Origin: Bradyrhizobium canariense
GTDB taxonomy: Bacteria > Pseudomonadota > Alphaproteobacteria > Rhizobiales > Xanthobacteraceae
Direction: 5' to 3'
Assembly (NCBI RefSeq): GCF_900105125.1
Contig: NZ_LT629750.1
Span: forward strand, 62,001 to 126,000
DNA: 64,000 nt
Shown here one piece after another: positions 8,133 through 19,021 of the stretch (positions are counted from its first letter, which is position 1; each line of letters starts with the position of its first letter). A program made the translations under genes and the position numbers. The notes beneath the pieces were generated by a model. The model ran no database searches, was not told the DNA's origin, and saw nothing but the letters and a program-made list of their open reading frames with translations.

Positions 8133-9740
8133 ATGTCCGAGAGGGTTTCAGCGGTGAACAACGAGCCGGCGCGCGGCAGCGATGAGGCCCCGCCAGCCGC
8201 CTCAAGCCCAAATCCGTCGTCGAGCCCGACCCCGAGCCGCACCCGGCGACTATTCGGCGGCTGGTCCGCGAATCTCTTGCAGGTCGTTTTGGGGGTGACG
8301 CAACAGGTCGCGCTGGTTCCGGTCTTTTTGCATTATTGGACCAGCGATGTGCTCGCGGCCTGGCTTGCGATTTATGCGGCCGGAAATCTTGTGCTGGTCG
8401 CGGATGCCGGCCTGCAATTTCGCGCGATCAACCGGTTTCTCGGGTTCAAATCCAGCGTCGATTGCGATGGCCGCACCGCATGCTTCTACGCGGCCATGCG
8501 GCGGATCTATTTCGGATGGGCGGGCCTGCTCATCGTGCTGGTGCTGATCGTCACCCGGTTTGTTTCTCCCGCTGTCGTGCTGGGTTTTCAGGCGGTTCCG
8601 GATTTTGACGCTGCCTTCGTCGTGATGATGGTGGGGCTGTTGCTGAGCCTGCCGGCGAACCTGGTATCCGGCCTCTATCGTGCCCGCGGGCTTTACGGTC
8701 GCGCCGTGGGGCTGCAGAACTGGGCCATGCTGCTGGCCCAGCTCGGCCAGCTGGTCGCGATCATCACGACCGGAAGCCTGCTTGCCGTCACGATCGCCTA
8801 TGCGGCGGCGCAGGTGCTCATGATGCTGTATTTTGTGGGGATCGATGCCTCCCGCATGGTTGCACCGCTGCGCGGAGTCCGCGTCAGGCATTCATGGTCC
8901 TGGATAACAGGCCAATTTCGCAAGGCGGCTCCGTTTGCGATGGCGGGGGCGACGGATCTGGCGCTGCTCAACCTGCCGGTGCTGCTGGTCAGCGCTTTGG
9001 TTTCCGATCGCGTGGCCGTGGCGCAATGGGGGCTCACCCGCGTTGCCGCGGGACTGGTGCGGGCACTTTGCGTTCAGGTCACGCTGCCTCTGGCTGCCGA
9101 GCTCGGACACGATTACGCCATCGGTCTGAAGGACCTGTTGCGGAGCCTCTATGCGCGCGGATCTGTCTTTATCACCCTGCTTGCAAGCGCCGTGGTTTCC
9201 GGGTTGTTGCCATTTTGGTCGGATTTTTTCGCGCTTTGGACCCATGGCGCCGTACGTTACGATCCATTGCTGACAATGACCCTGCTGATCGGCGCCAGCG
9301 CGGCCGCACCCTCGATTCTGGCATCGAATTACGCCAATTACAGCAATCGCGGAGAGCTATTGGTGCGGACCAAGGGACTTCAGCTTGGCGTCTTCCTGAT
9401 CCTGTCGGTGGTGCTGATTCCGCCGCTCGGGCCATTGGGAGCGGCCATCTCGGTGGTGGCCAGCGATCTCCTGATTCAGTTCGGGGTGCTCGGACTGATC
9501 ATTATCCGGCAAACGCTCGAGCGGCCGCTTCGCCATGTCGTGTTCCTGGCCGCGCTGATGGTCTGTGTGACGCTGGCGGGCTGGGCGCTGGGAACGATCA
9601 TCCGGTCCATGACGCCCGGCGCCGGGCTGATGCGATTTGTGTCCGAATGCGCGCTTTGGCTGATCGTGGTCGCCGTGGCCGCCACTCCGTTGGTGAACCC
9701 GGGCTTTCGCGCCCAGCTTGACGCGAGGATCCCGAAATGA
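8133..9740 (+). CDS. polysaccharide flippase-like membrane protein (Wzx/MATE-like, MOP superfamily)
   Basis: The protein has about 12-14 hydrophobic helices after a Ser/Pro-rich N-terminus, the build of lipid-linked oligosaccharide flippases. LGVTQQVALVPVFLHYWTSDVLAAWLA at the first helices and the repeated two-helix units with GLYRARG and GAAISV loops fit Wzx-type members. The start is uncertain: ATG 8133 is used, GTG 8154 with GAGAGG 9 bases upstream is a good alternative, and the open frame reaches 7965. It begins a plus-strand block with glycosyltransferases and an aminotransferase, so it likely flips the repeat unit assembled by them. A second flippase is at 22900-24435. Confidence 0.8.
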   Translation: MSERVSAVNNEPARGSDEAPPAASSPNPSSSPTPSRTRRLFGGWSANLLQVVLGVTQQVALVPVFLHYWTSDVLAAWLAIYAAGNLVLVADAGLQFRAINRFLGFKSSVDCDGRTACFYAAMRRIYFGWAGLLIVLVLIVTRFVSPAVVLGFQAVPDFDAAFVVMMVGLLLSLPANLVSGLYRARGLYGRAVGLQNWAMLLAQLGQLVAIITTGSLLAVTIAYAAAQVLMMLYFVGIDASRMVAPLRGVRVRHSWSWITGQFRKAAPFAMAGATDLALLNLPVLLVSALVSDRVAVAQWGLTRVAAGLVRALCVQVTLPLAAELGHDYAIGLKDLLRSLYARGSVFITLLASAVVSGLLPFWSDFFALWTHGAVRYDPLLTMTLLIGASAAAPSILASNYANYSNRGELLVRTKGLQLGVFLILSVVLIPPLGPLGAAISVVASDLLIQFGVLGLIIIRQTLERPLRHVVFLAALMVCVTLAGWALGTIIRSMTPGAGLMRFVSECALWLIVVAVAATPLVNPGFRAQLDARIPK

Positions 9741-9866
9741 GCCTGCCGAAATGACCGGACCAGATTACATCTTCGCAAGCCTGGCGCGGGCGATCCGGCT
9801 TGACCTGCACAATGCCAGCCGGTTCAGTCGCCGCCACCTGCCAATCGCCGTCGGGATATCGCGCTC

Positions 9867-10958
9867 GTGAGGTTGTTCCAGAATGCCAGATATTATCCCT
9901 CGCTGCGCCCGAGGATTCGCGAGCTGACCAGGCACAGCTCCACCTACGCCGGCAAGATCGACGCGTTTGTGAACTTCAGGGAGTCGGCGGCTCACATCCT
10001 GCTGCCGGTCGATCAGCGCGCCGAATGGGCGTTCTTCGCCAACGGGGACGACGAGGACATCCAGAAGGTTTGGGCACGCGAGCAGGGCATGAGTTCGCGC
10101 AGTTCGCTGAGCGACATTCTGAAGGCGCAGATCGAAGCACACCGCGCCGACGTGTTTTACAATCTCGATGCGACGGGATGGCCAGCGGATTTCATCAAAA
10201 GCCTTCCCGGCTGCGTGAAAAAAGTCATCGCCTGGCATGCCGCGCCGTTCCGGAACGTGTCGTTCACCGCCTACGATCTCGTGGTCTGCAATTTCCCGTC
10301 GATCCTTGCGGCAATAGCCGAGCAGGGCGCCCGGACGGATTATTTCTTCCCCGCCTACGATCCGGAATTCGCGCCATTCGCGGCTCGCGAGGACAGGCCC
10401 GTTGATGTGGTGTTTGTCGGCGGCTATTCGCGCCATCACCTTCGAAGAGCCGAAATACTGGAAGCCGTCGCGCGATTGGCCGGTCAGTATAATATTGTAT
10501 ATCATCTCGACCGATCGCGCCTGTGCCGGCTGGCGGAATCGCCGATCGGAAGGTTTTTGCCGCTCGCCAAGCATCGAAGGCCGCAGGCCATCCGCGCCAT
10601 CACCAGCGAGCCGACATTTGGACGGGACTATTACGAAGTGCTATCGACGGCCAAGATTGTCTTGAACGGCGCCATCGATATGTCAGGCGAAGATCGTGGC
10701 AATATGCGTTGTTTCGAGGCGTTGGGAGGCGGATCGCTGCTGCTATCGGACGCGGGCAACTATCCCAGGGGAATGAAAGATGGCCAGACGCTCGTGACCT
10801 ACAATTCGGCAGACCAGGCGGTGGCGCTGGTCAGGGAATTGCTGCAGGATTCCGCAAAGAGATTGGGTATCGCGCGCGCGGGCCATGAAATGGTATCGAC
10901 CAGCTATTCGAAGCAGCTGCAATGGAAGCGCTTCGAAGAGCTCGTTGCCTCGATCTAG
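9867..10958 (+). CDS. glycosyltransferase, CgeB-like (GT-B fold)
   Basis: A 363-residue soluble protein started by GTG. Its middle and C-terminus read like CgeB/group 1-type glycosyltransferases: DVVFVGGYSRHHLRRAEIL opens the C-terminal Rossmann half, and NMRCFEALGGGSLLLSD near residue 285 has the Glu-Ala-Leu-Gly donor-site signature. The N-terminal half has DLVVCNFPSI, consistent with an acceptor domain. No signal peptide or membrane helix. It sits 126 bases after the flippase and just before the aminotransferase, so it probably adds one sugar of the same polysaccharide; donor and acceptor are unknown. Confidence 0.7.
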   Translation: MRLFQNARYYPSLRPRIRELTRHSSTYAGKIDAFVNFRESAAHILLPVDQRAEWAFFANGDDEDIQKVWAREQGMSSRSSLSDILKAQIEAHRADVFYNLDATGWPADFIKSLPGCVKKVIAWHAAPFRNVSFTAYDLVVCNFPSILAAIAEQGARTDYFFPAYDPEFAPFAAREDRPVDVVFVGGYSRHHLRRAEILEAVARLAGQYNIVYHLDRSRLCRLAESPIGRFLPLAKHRRPQAIRAITSEPTFGRDYYEVLSTAKIVLNGAIDMSGEDRGNMRCFEALGGGSLLLSDAGNYPRGMKDGQTLVTYNSADQAVALVRELLQDSAKRLGIARAGHEMVSTSYSKQLQWKRFEELVASI

Positions 10959-10965
10959 AAAGTCG

Positions 10966-12084
<1,119 letters not shown>

Positions 12085-12118
12085 TCGGCGCGACAAACGT
12101 CCTCTGCGGGTTACGCCA

Positions 12119-13231
12119 TTGATCAGACTTGGCGTGATCGCGCTCGCCGGAACGGACAATGGCGGCACATATCAATACACGCTGTCGATGCTGCAAGCGC
12201 TGCGGCACACCAGCGGCTTTGACATTACGTTGTATGGCGATCCGCAAAACCGGGATTTTATCGAATTAGGCTACCCCATTCGTCCCTTTATCGAATCGCG
12301 CGCCCGACAAATGACCGCGCTCGCCGCCCGCAATCTGCACATCGGGCTATCAGACCCCTTTGTTTCCGAAGATGTCCTGTTGGCGCCAATTTATTCGCTG
12401 GCGCTGCTGCATACGTCAAAACCATTTGCCTTCACGCTGCACGATCTCCAGGAGAATTATTATCCTGAGAATTTTTCACGCTGGACGCGGTTCTGGAGGC
12501 ATCAGGTCTATACGCGGCTGCTGGCGCGAACACGGCGTGTGATCTGCGAATCCAGCTATGTCAAAAAAGACATCATGCGTTTCTTTGGCATGGCCGAGGA
12601 ACGCACGGTCGTGATCACGGCGCCCCCGCTGCGGCAGTTCATGGCGGATGAAAGCAGTGAGACCTTGCAGGCGACGCGAAGGCGGCTGCAACTGCCGGAT
12701 AAATTCCTGTTCTATCCCGCACAGTTTTGGGTTCACAAAAATCATTCGCGCCTGCTCGAAGCGTTTCGAGAAGTTGTAGCCGAAGTGCCTGACCTGAAGC
12801 TGGTGCTCACCGGCAAGAAACGCGACGAATATGAGGCCGTGATGGCGGCCGTCGCAAAATTCGGCCTGAGCGAGAAGGTCTGCCATCTCGGCTATGTGGC
12901 GCAGGAGGACCTCCAGGCGATCTACCGGCTCGCGACGGCGCTGGTCATGCCGTCGCTGTTCGAAAGCGTCAGTATTCCGATCTATGAAGCATTTCAGGTC
13001 GGCACGCCCGTCGCCGCTTCCGGCATTCTTGCCATCCCCGAGCAAGTCGGCGATGCCGGCCTGCTATTCGATCCGATGTCGGTGAACTCGATCAGGGATG
13101 CCATGCTGAAAATCGTGAAATATCCCGATACAGCACGGTTACTCGGACAAAGGGGCCGGGAAAAGATGCTGGCCATGACACCGGAACGCTATGGCGCCCA
13201 GTTGCAGAATTTATTGCTTGAGTTGCGATAA
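12119..13231 (+). CDS. glycosyltransferase family 4-like
   Basis: A 370-residue GT-B protein. The C-terminal half contains FLFYPAQFWVHKNHSRLLEAF and the donor-binding ESVSIPIYEAFQVGTPVAAS segment with the E-x7-E pattern of GT4 enzymes near residue 285; LVLTGKK lies between them. The N-terminal half starts with LGVIALAGTDNGG, the glycine-rich acceptor-side loop. The start is a TTG at 12119, chosen because the N-terminal beta strand would otherwise be lost. It follows the aminotransferase by 34 bases and precedes the carbamoyltransferase. Donor sugar unknown. Confidence 0.83.
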   Translation: MIRLGVIALAGTDNGGTYQYTLSMLQALRHTSGFDITLYGDPQNRDFIELGYPIRPFIESRARQMTALAARNLHIGLSDPFVSEDVLLAPIYSLALLHTSKPFAFTLHDLQENYYPENFSRWTRFWRHQVYTRLLARTRRVICESSYVKKDIMRFFGMAEERTVVITAPPLRQFMADESSETLQATRRRLQLPDKFLFYPAQFWVHKNHSRLLEAFREVVAEVPDLKLVLTGKKRDEYEAVMAAVAKFGLSEKVCHLGYVAQEDLQAIYRLATALVMPSLFESVSIPIYEAFQVGTPVAASGILAIPEQVGDAGLLFDPMSVNSIRDAMLKIVKYPDTARLLGQRGREKMLAMTPERYGAQLQNLLLELR

Positions 13232-13293
13232 ATTTGCTGGTGTGTAACCCCCATACGCCCCACCGATGTTCCCATTGGCAGGTATGAAACGAA

Positions 13294-14931
13294 ATGTATG
13301 TGATTGGTATTAGCTCCGGGATCAAGCACGGTCACCACGATGGTGCCGCGGTTCTGCTTCGTGACGGAGAGCTGATTGCAGCAGCCGAAGAAGAGCGTTT
13401 TACGCTGGCGAAACACGCCCGCGGCGAGCTTCCGCGCGGCGCCATCGATTTCTGCTTGAAGCAGGCCGGCATCACCATTCGCGATGTGGACTATATTTGC
13501 TCGCCGTTGAAGACCTACGTTAATTACACCCAGCGGCTGACCGAATATTTTAAGTATCAATTTGGTCACAGCCCCAAAATCGAGCTCTATGATCATCACC
13601 TCTGTCACGCCGCGAGCAGCTTCTATGGCTCGGGCTTTCCTGAGGCGACAGTTATTTGTTTCGACTTTTCCGGCGATTCAAGCTCCGGCGTCGTGGTGCA
13701 TGCGAAGGGCAATGATTTTCGCGAATTGACCCGCTTTGGCCGGCATAACAGTCTCGGGCTGTATTACGGGATGCTTACCCAGTATCTCGGCTACCAGATG
13801 ACCAATGACGAATACAAGGTGATGGGACTCTCATCCTATGGCAGCCCGCGCTACCTCGAGCAATTCGCCACCATCCTGCGCCCCGAAGGTTTGAGCTACG
13901 AGCTTGATGGCGCGCTCGACAAGCGGTTGCGTGACAAGGAAATCTACACCAGCGACTTTTCAACGCGGCAAGAACGAATCTTCACTGAAAAGCTCGAAGA
14001 CCTGCTGGGTCCTCGCCGGATTCGCGGGCAGGCGCTGGATCAGCGGTTTACCGACATTGCGGCCAGCGGCCAGAAACAGCTCGAGGTTATCGCCACCCAT
14101 GTCACGCGGGCGGCGATCAAGGCCTCAGGCTGCGCCGACCTATGCCTCGCCGGCGGCGTATCATTGAACTGCAAAATGAACATGGAGATTGCGGCCGAGC
14201 CTTCAGTCGGCAAGCTCTACGTTCCTCCGGTGCCGCACGATGCCGGCGTGGCGCTCGGGGCCGCGATGCTCAAATGCGCCGAAGCCGGTCACAAGATCGC
14301 ACCGCTGACGCACGCTTATTGGGGGCCTGAGTATTCCAATGACGTGATCAGGTCGACCCTCGACAAGATTGGCGCCCGGTACGAGCTGGTTGATGATCCC
14401 GCCACCCGTTGCGTCACCGACCTCGTTGAGCAGAAAACGGTCGGCTGGTTTCAGGGGCGTATGGAGTATGGCCCGCGCGCACTCGGCAACCGCTCGATCA
14501 TCGCGGACCCGCGATCGGCCGATATGAAAGACCGGATCAATGTTACCATCAAATATAGGGAAGAGTTTCGCCCGTTTTGTCCGTCGGTCCTGTTCGAGCG
14601 GCAGGCGGATTATTTTGAAGACACCTTTGACGCCCCGTTCATGGTCGTCACCTTCCCGGTCAACGAGAGCGTCAAGCAAAAGATCCCGGCCGTCGTTCAT
14701 GTTGACGGCACCGCGCGGCTTCAAAGCGTCCATCCGGAAACCAATCCGCTTTACAGCCGTCTGATCGGTGAGTTCGCCAAGGCAAGCTCGGTGCCCATGC
14801 TGATCAACACCAGCCTCAACGTCAATGAACAGCCGACGGTGAACTCGCCGCTGGAGGCACTGCACACCTACTTCTGCTCCGGTCTCGACGTGCTTTTCCT
14901 CGGGCCTTACCGGTTGTCGAAGTCGAACTGA
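13294..14931 (+). CDS. carbamoyltransferase, NodU/CmcH family
   Basis: A 545-residue O-carbamoyltransferase. The N-terminal Kae1/YrdC-like domain shows GISSGIKHGHHDGAAVL and EEERF; the metal/active-site motif DHHLCHAASSF is at residues 100-110 with His101, His102 and His105. The C-terminal region has GRMEYGPRALGNRSI, diagnostic of the NodU/CmcH C-terminal domain. These enzymes use carbamoyl phosphate and ATP to carbamoylate a sugar or antibiotic hydroxyl. Here it closes a polysaccharide block and no nod genes are near, so the acceptor is probably a sugar of the surface polymer. It ends 15 bases from the convergent methyltransferase. Confidence 0.92.
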   Translation: MYVIGISSGIKHGHHDGAAVLLRDGELIAAAEEERFTLAKHARGELPRGAIDFCLKQAGITIRDVDYICSPLKTYVNYTQRLTEYFKYQFGHSPKIELYDHHLCHAASSFYGSGFPEATVICFDFSGDSSSGVVVHAKGNDFRELTRFGRHNSLGLYYGMLTQYLGYQMTNDEYKVMGLSSYGSPRYLEQFATILRPEGLSYELDGALDKRLRDKEIYTSDFSTRQERIFTEKLEDLLGPRRIRGQALDQRFTDIAASGQKQLEVIATHVTRAAIKASGCADLCLAGGVSLNCKMNMEIAAEPSVGKLYVPPVPHDAGVALGAAMLKCAEAGHKIAPLTHAYWGPEYSNDVIRSTLDKIGARYELVDDPATRCVTDLVEQKTVGWFQGRMEYGPRALGNRSIIADPRSADMKDRINVTIKYREEFRPFCPSVLFERQADYFEDTFDAPFMVVTFPVNESVKQKIPAVVHVDGTARLQSVHPETNPLYSRLIGEFAKASSVPMLINTSLNVNEQPTVNSPLEALHTYFCSGLDVLFLGPYRLSKSN

Positions 14932-14946
14932 TAGCGACGACAGCGG

Positions 14947-15768
14947 TCAGAATTCGAAGGTGAACTCCGGCAGTCCCGCGTAGTTGGGACGATCGAGGCC
15001 CGCGACCGGATATTTCAATTGCGACGGCGGCGGGACCGAATTGAAAAACCGCTTGTGGAGGAATGTAATTTCCGGGGCGATTGGAAAATGGAACGCCATT
15101 CCCCCCATGTTATTGCCGTGAAGGTGCACGATATAGAAATCGCGCTTGATTTTCTCGATGAAGGAATTGAACGGGCCAGAGAGAATGTCGACGTCATGAA
15201 ATTCGATCGCCATCGCGACGATGTTCTGGGAGTGTCGCAGCAGGTCATCGAGCACGCGATATTCGCTTCCTTCGATGTCCATTTTGACAAAAACCGGGCA
15301 TGCCGCCGGCAGGCGCGCGAAGACGTCTTCGATCGTGACGCTGTTCTCCTGCCTGTCGCGCCAAACCCTTTGTTTGAAATGGATATTGTCGGCGCGAAAA
15401 AATGTCAGGTAGTCGATCCAGGTAAAGATCTTGCGGAATGCGCTTGCCTTGAACTGCAGGATAAAGCGCGGCAGCTGACCGATCGAATACTCGAGGGCCG
15501 TTCGCAGAGAGACGGTGTGATCGTAGCAATGGATCAGGGCGGCGGGGTTATGCCTTTTGAAATCGCGTTCAAAGCTCCAGTCGTGCGAAAGGCCGAACGA
15601 CAGTAGCGCGTTGGCCGCAGCTAACGCATCGAGCGGAACGACGTAGCCGCCGTCATTTGCATTTCCGACCCGCGCAAGCGAGTTGCAGGCAACGGGACGC
15701 AAATCAGCAAGCTGAACTGGGTCGCCAATCTCGGATTTTACCGTTCGAGTTGAACTGCTCGACTCCAC
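14947..15768 (-). CDS. FkbM-like SAM-dependent methyltransferase
   Basis: A 273-residue protein whose C-terminal half contains VFVKMDIEGSEYRVLDDL (about residue 165), the core motif of FkbM-domain methyltransferases, followed by IVAMAIEFHDVD. The N-terminus has GNANDGGYVVP and LLSFGLSHDWSFE, replacing the usual SAM-loop glycines with a related stretch. FkbM-type enzymes O-methylate sugars and polyketides. It lies 4 bases after the stop-to-start junction with the Wzy-like gene on the minus strand and is probably co-transcribed with it. Confidence 0.8.
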   Translation of the reverse strand: MESSSSTRTVKSEIGDPVQLADLRPVACNSLARVGNANDGGYVVPLDALAAANALLSFGLSHDWSFERDFKRHNPAALIHCYDHTVSLRTALEYSIGQLPRFILQFKASAFRKIFTWIDYLTFFRADNIHFKQRVWRDRQENSVTIEDVFARLPAACPVFVKMDIEGSEYRVLDDLLRHSQNIVAMAIEFHDVDILSGPFNSFIEKIKRDFYIVHLHGNNMGGMAFHFPIAPEITFLHKRFFNSVPPPSQLKYPVAGLDRPNYAGLPEFTFEF

Positions 15769-15772
15769 GCCT

Positions 15773-17140
15773 TCACGCCTTTGCTTGGTTTTGGCTCGCG
15801 AAAATCACGCGCGGTGTGATGTACCACAGCAGGAAAAGAAACGCTGCGCCATGTGTCAACAACGCAGTCGTGAGGGGCACGTTCATGAGATCTTGCGGAA
15901 GCAGGGCCCCGGAGATCAGGACGAAGCGGGGCGGCAGGCCGGCCGACAGCCGGTTGCCGAAGGCGATCACAAGCCCGCACGCGAACGCTGCGATCGGCGC
16001 GAGAAGTAATCCTACGGAGGCAATGCCCTCTGTCGCGAATAACGAGGCATTGAGGTTTCCGAACCCGTAAGTGTGGTCCATCACGACGGAGAGCGGATCC
16101 TGGTATGGGCAATGCACCAGCGACTTTAAGAATGATATCTGACAGAAATAGGTATGAGGGTGATACGAGAAATATTCGTTATAGATGTCTATGGCGCTCG
16201 ATTGTGCCGCAATCATCCGGATGTTGACGATGTTGAAATACGTGCGTCCGAGATCGCCGATCGGGCCGGCTATAAAAAGAGTTGTGATGAGCCCAACGAC
16301 CAGCGGTATAAAGAGCGACAGGATGACCGTTTTTCTTGCCTCAAAGACCCTCGAGAGGATCAGCATCGTAACGATCCAGGCTGGTGTGAAAAAAGCGAAC
16401 TTGCTCAGCGTGATTGGATAGAACAGCAGCAAGAGAAGCAGCGTGATGGCGGCTCGCCAGCGATAATTGAGCGTCCAATAGCAGGCAAAAGCGAACGGCA
16501 ACAGCGCGCTCGACGTAATGCCGATCAAATAGCGGATGACGGCAGGGAAACCGAGTTCGTCGCGAAAATCGTAGATGCGGCTGAGGGAAACCAGTCTGAA
16601 ATTGTAGGTGGACGCCACCAGGATCGTTCCCAGCGCCAGCACCAGCACAAAACTCAGGAGGTGCTCCAGCGCCCGGGGCGACAGCTCGAATATCTGCTTG
16701 ACCCGCGTCCTGATCAGCAGGGCGGGGCCCAGAAACACGAGCAATGAGACCGCCGCCGAGAGGCCGGCCAATTTGCGGTCGTAATTATGTTTCGTGAAGA
16801 CATCGATCCACAGGAAGCCAAGTATCAACGTATAAAAATAAAAGCCGACAAAATAGCCGAAGCTGAAACGAGCGACCACAAACAGCAATGAAAGCGACGA
16901 GAAGGCTGCGGCAATAACGATCGCGTAGGCAAGCAGGTCTGGATTATAAGATATGTAAAACTGCCGTTCCGAGACTGTGACCAGCGAGACGCAGCAGACG
17001 ACGGTATGCAGAACAATCAGGATGAGCAGCGCGGGGTTCGACAGGAGTCTCAGGCGCACGCGCTCGACGATGCCGGGAAGCGAACTCATCATGGATAGGG
17101 CGCCTGAGCGAGTGATGAAGAGTATCGTCCTGCCGATCAA
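15773..17140 (-). CDS. multi-pass membrane protein, O-antigen polymerase (Wzy)-like
   Basis: A 455-residue hydrophobic protein with about 11-12 membrane segments and a larger extracytoplasmic loop near residues 300-370 (IDIYNEYFSYHPHTYFCQ...CPYQDPLS). This layout and its neighbours (sugar synthase, glycosyltransferases, flippase) suggest a Wzy polymerase, but such proteins share little sequence and a ligase (WaaL-like) is possible. The TTG at 17140 follows directly on the stop of the UDP-xylose synthase gene; ATGs at 17095 and 17092 are alternative starts without clear ribosome sites. Base composition is visibly more A/T-rich than the flanking genes, as usual for wzy. Confidence 0.6.
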   Translation of the reverse strand: MIGRTILFITRSGALSMMSSLPGIVERVRLRLLSNPALLILIVLHTVVCCVSLVTVSERQFYISYNPDLLAYAIVIAAAFSSLSLLFVVARFSFGYFVGFYFYTLILGFLWIDVFTKHNYDRKLAGLSAAVSLLVFLGPALLIRTRVKQIFELSPRALEHLLSFVLVLALGTILVASTYNFRLVSLSRIYDFRDELGFPAVIRYLIGITSSALLPFAFACYWTLNYRWRAAITLLLLLLFYPITLSKFAFFTPAWIVTMLILSRVFEARKTVILSLFIPLVVGLITTLFIAGPIGDLGRTYFNIVNIRMIAAQSSAIDIYNEYFSYHPHTYFCQISFLKSLVHCPYQDPLSVVMDHTYGFGNLNASLFATEGIASVGLLLAPIAAFACGLVIAFGNRLSAGLPPRFVLISGALLPQDLMNVPLTTALLTHGAAFLFLLWYITPRVIFASQNQAKA

Positions 17141-18106
17141 TCAGGCCAGTTCGAGCGAATGCTTGAAGTAGGCGATGGTCTCTTTCAAGCCATCGTCGAG
17201 CGCGACTTTCGGTTGCCAATCAAGCAGTGCGTTGGCCTTGGAAAGATCCGGCTGGCGTTGCCGCGGGTCATCCTGCGGCAATGGCTTGAAGATCAGCTTC
17301 GACCGGGATTTGGTGAAGCTGATGACTTTTTCGGCCAACTCCACGATCGTGAATTCCGAGTTGTTGCCGAGATTGATCGGGCCGGTGCATGCATTTTCCG
17401 TCAGCATCAGACGGGTAATCGCCTCGACGAGGTCGTCGACATAACAGAACGACCGGCTTTGTCCGCCATCGCCGAACACGGTGATGTCGTCGCCCTTGAG
17501 CGCCTGAACGATGAAGGATGAAACGACCCGGCCGTCGTTCGGCTGCATCCGCGGGCCGTAGGTATTGAAAATGCGCGCGACCTTGATCGGCAGCTGGTGT
17601 TGCCGCCAATAGTCGAAAAACAAGGTTTCGGCGCAGCGCTTGCCCTCGTCATAGCAGGAACGTATCCCGATCGGATTGACGTTGCCCCAATATTCTTCCG
17701 GCTGGGGATGCACCAGCGGATCGCCATATACCTCGCTGGTGGAAGCCTGGAAGATGCGGATGCCAAGCCGTTTGGCGAGACCGAGCATGTTGATGGCGCC
17801 GTGAACGCTGGTCTTGGTGGTTTGCACGGGGTCGCGCTGGTAGTGAACCGGCGAAGCCGGGCAAGCCAGATTGAAAATCGCATCGACCTCGACGTAGAGA
17901 GGAAACGTCACGTCGTGACGCATCGCCTCGAACAGCGGATTGGACAGCAGATGAGCGATATTGCGCCGGCTGCCGGTGAAATAGTTGTCGACGCAGATCA
18001 CCTCCGCGCGCTCGGCCAGCAGTCGCTCGCACAAATGGGAACCAATGAACCCCGCGCCACCCGTGACCAGAATCCTGTTATCTGCGTAGTTTCGCTCAAG
18101 GGGCAT
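17141..18106 (-). CDS. uxs: UDP-glucuronate decarboxylase (UDP-xylose synthase), NAD-dependent extended SDR
   Basis: A 321-residue extended SDR. The NAD site is [13 protein letters not shown] at the N-terminus; the active site is [11 protein letters not shown] (Tyr-x3-Lys), with [24 protein letters not shown] and [10 protein letters not shown], all highly characteristic of bacterial UDP-xylose synthases. It decarboxylates UDP-glucuronic acid to UDP-xylose in the cytosol. The start at 18106 has GGGAG 5 bases upstream, preferred over the ATG at 18127. A UDP-glucose dehydrogenase to make its substrate is not in the window. Confidence 0.9.
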   Translation of the reverse strand: MPLERNYADNRILVTGGAGFIGSHLCERLLAERAEVICVDNYFTGSRRNIAHLLSNPLFEAMRHDVTFPLYVEVDAIFNLACPASPVHYQRDPVQTTKTSVHGAINMLGLAKRLGIRIFQASTSEVYGDPLVHPQPEEYWGNVNPIGIRSCYDEGKRCAETLFFDYWRQHQLPIKVARIFNTYGPRMQPNDGRVVSSFIVQALKGDDITVFGDGGQSRSFCYVDDLVEAITRLMLTENACTGPINLGNNSEFTIVELAEKVISFTKSRSKLIFKPLPQDDPRQRQPDLSKANALLDWQPKVALDDGLKETIAYFKHSLELA

Positions 18107-18259
18107 GGTCGCTCCCAAAACCTTCATTTAATTGGCCGGATTTCGTTTCGCGCCGGCCGTCGGCGGCCCGCGGATTGGTATCGGCAATAGGAAACTTCGC
18201 CAACCCTTAATCAGGGCACGCTCCGTTTGAGGTAACTGGATACCCTGATGCGGGCGCCT

Positions 18260-19009
18260 TCAGAACTCCCGCCGCTTCAGCCACGCCCGCGCGCTCCAGT
18301 GCGCAAAGCACCAGGCTGATTTGAGCAGCGAAAGCCCTTCTACGTTGCGGTAGATGTGCCAGACCCAGCCGGCGGACCGCATTGGGCGGCTTGAGACCGA
18401 GACGCCCCTGACGCGGTAGCGCGCCAGATCCTCGTTAAGCCCCCAGGCGACATGTCCGGGCTTGAGGATGCTGAGCCAAAGACAGAAATCGTCATAGGGT
18501 TCGTTTTTCATGGCGATGTTGCCCGCGATGTCGCGGTCCACGAGCGCGGTCAGCGTCGCGATCGAGGTGTTCTTGATCAATTGCTCGTAGGTGAGCGAAG
18601 CCGGCACCGGGATCAGCCGGCCGGTCGTCGATCCGTCTTCATTGATGCGGCGAAACGCCGTGAAGCTGAGGGCCGCGCGATGCTCGCGCGCGAAGGCGAT
18701 CTGCCGCTCGAGCTTGGGCGGCAGCCAGAGATCGTCGCTGTCGAGAAAGGCGATGAAGCGGCCCTGGGCCTGTTCGATGGCGGCCTGACGCGCCAGCGCC
18801 GGCCCGCCGTTGCGGGGCTGCCGGATCAGCTTGATCCGTGGATCTTTTGCCGCGTAGCTCTCGATCACGGCAGCGGTGTTGTCGGTCGAGCAATCGTCGG
18901 CGATCAATAGCTCCCAGTCGCCGAGGGTCTGGGCCTGCACCGACTCGATGGTCTCGCCGATCAGGCGCTCCACATTCCACGATGGGGTGATGATCGAAAC
19001 GAGCGGCAT
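18260..19009 (-). CDS. glycosyltransferase family 2
   Basis: A 249-residue GT-A enzyme. The fold starts with VSIITPSWNVERLIGETIESV, has the nucleotide-binding DDCSTD near residue 40 and the metal-binding FLDSDDLW (DxD-type) near residue 90. Short and soluble, with a basic C-terminus (ARAWLKRREF) that may sit at the membrane. It follows the capsule-type gene at 19022 with a 12-base gap on the same strand. Donor and linkage cannot be predicted. Confidence 0.88.
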   Translation of the reverse strand: MPLVSIITPSWNVERLIGETIESVQAQTLGDWELLIADDCSTDNTAAVIESYAAKDPRIKLIRQPRNGGPALARQAAIEQAQGRFIAFLDSDDLWLPPKLERQIAFAREHRAALSFTAFRRINEDGSTTGRLIPVPASLTYEQLIKNTSIATLTALVDRDIAGNIAMKNEPYDDFCLWLSILKPGHVAWGLNEDLARYRVRGVSVSSRPMRSAGWVWHIYRNVEGLSLLKSAWCFAHWSARAWLKRREF

Positions 19010-19021
19010 GCAGCAAACCCC

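Noticed and set aside
13294..14931. Idea that the region is a nodulation gene cluster because of the NodU-like protein
   Set aside because: No nodA, nodB, nodC, nodI/J or nod box seen; the neighbours are polysaccharide genes, and NodU/CmcH enzymes also decorate surface glycans.
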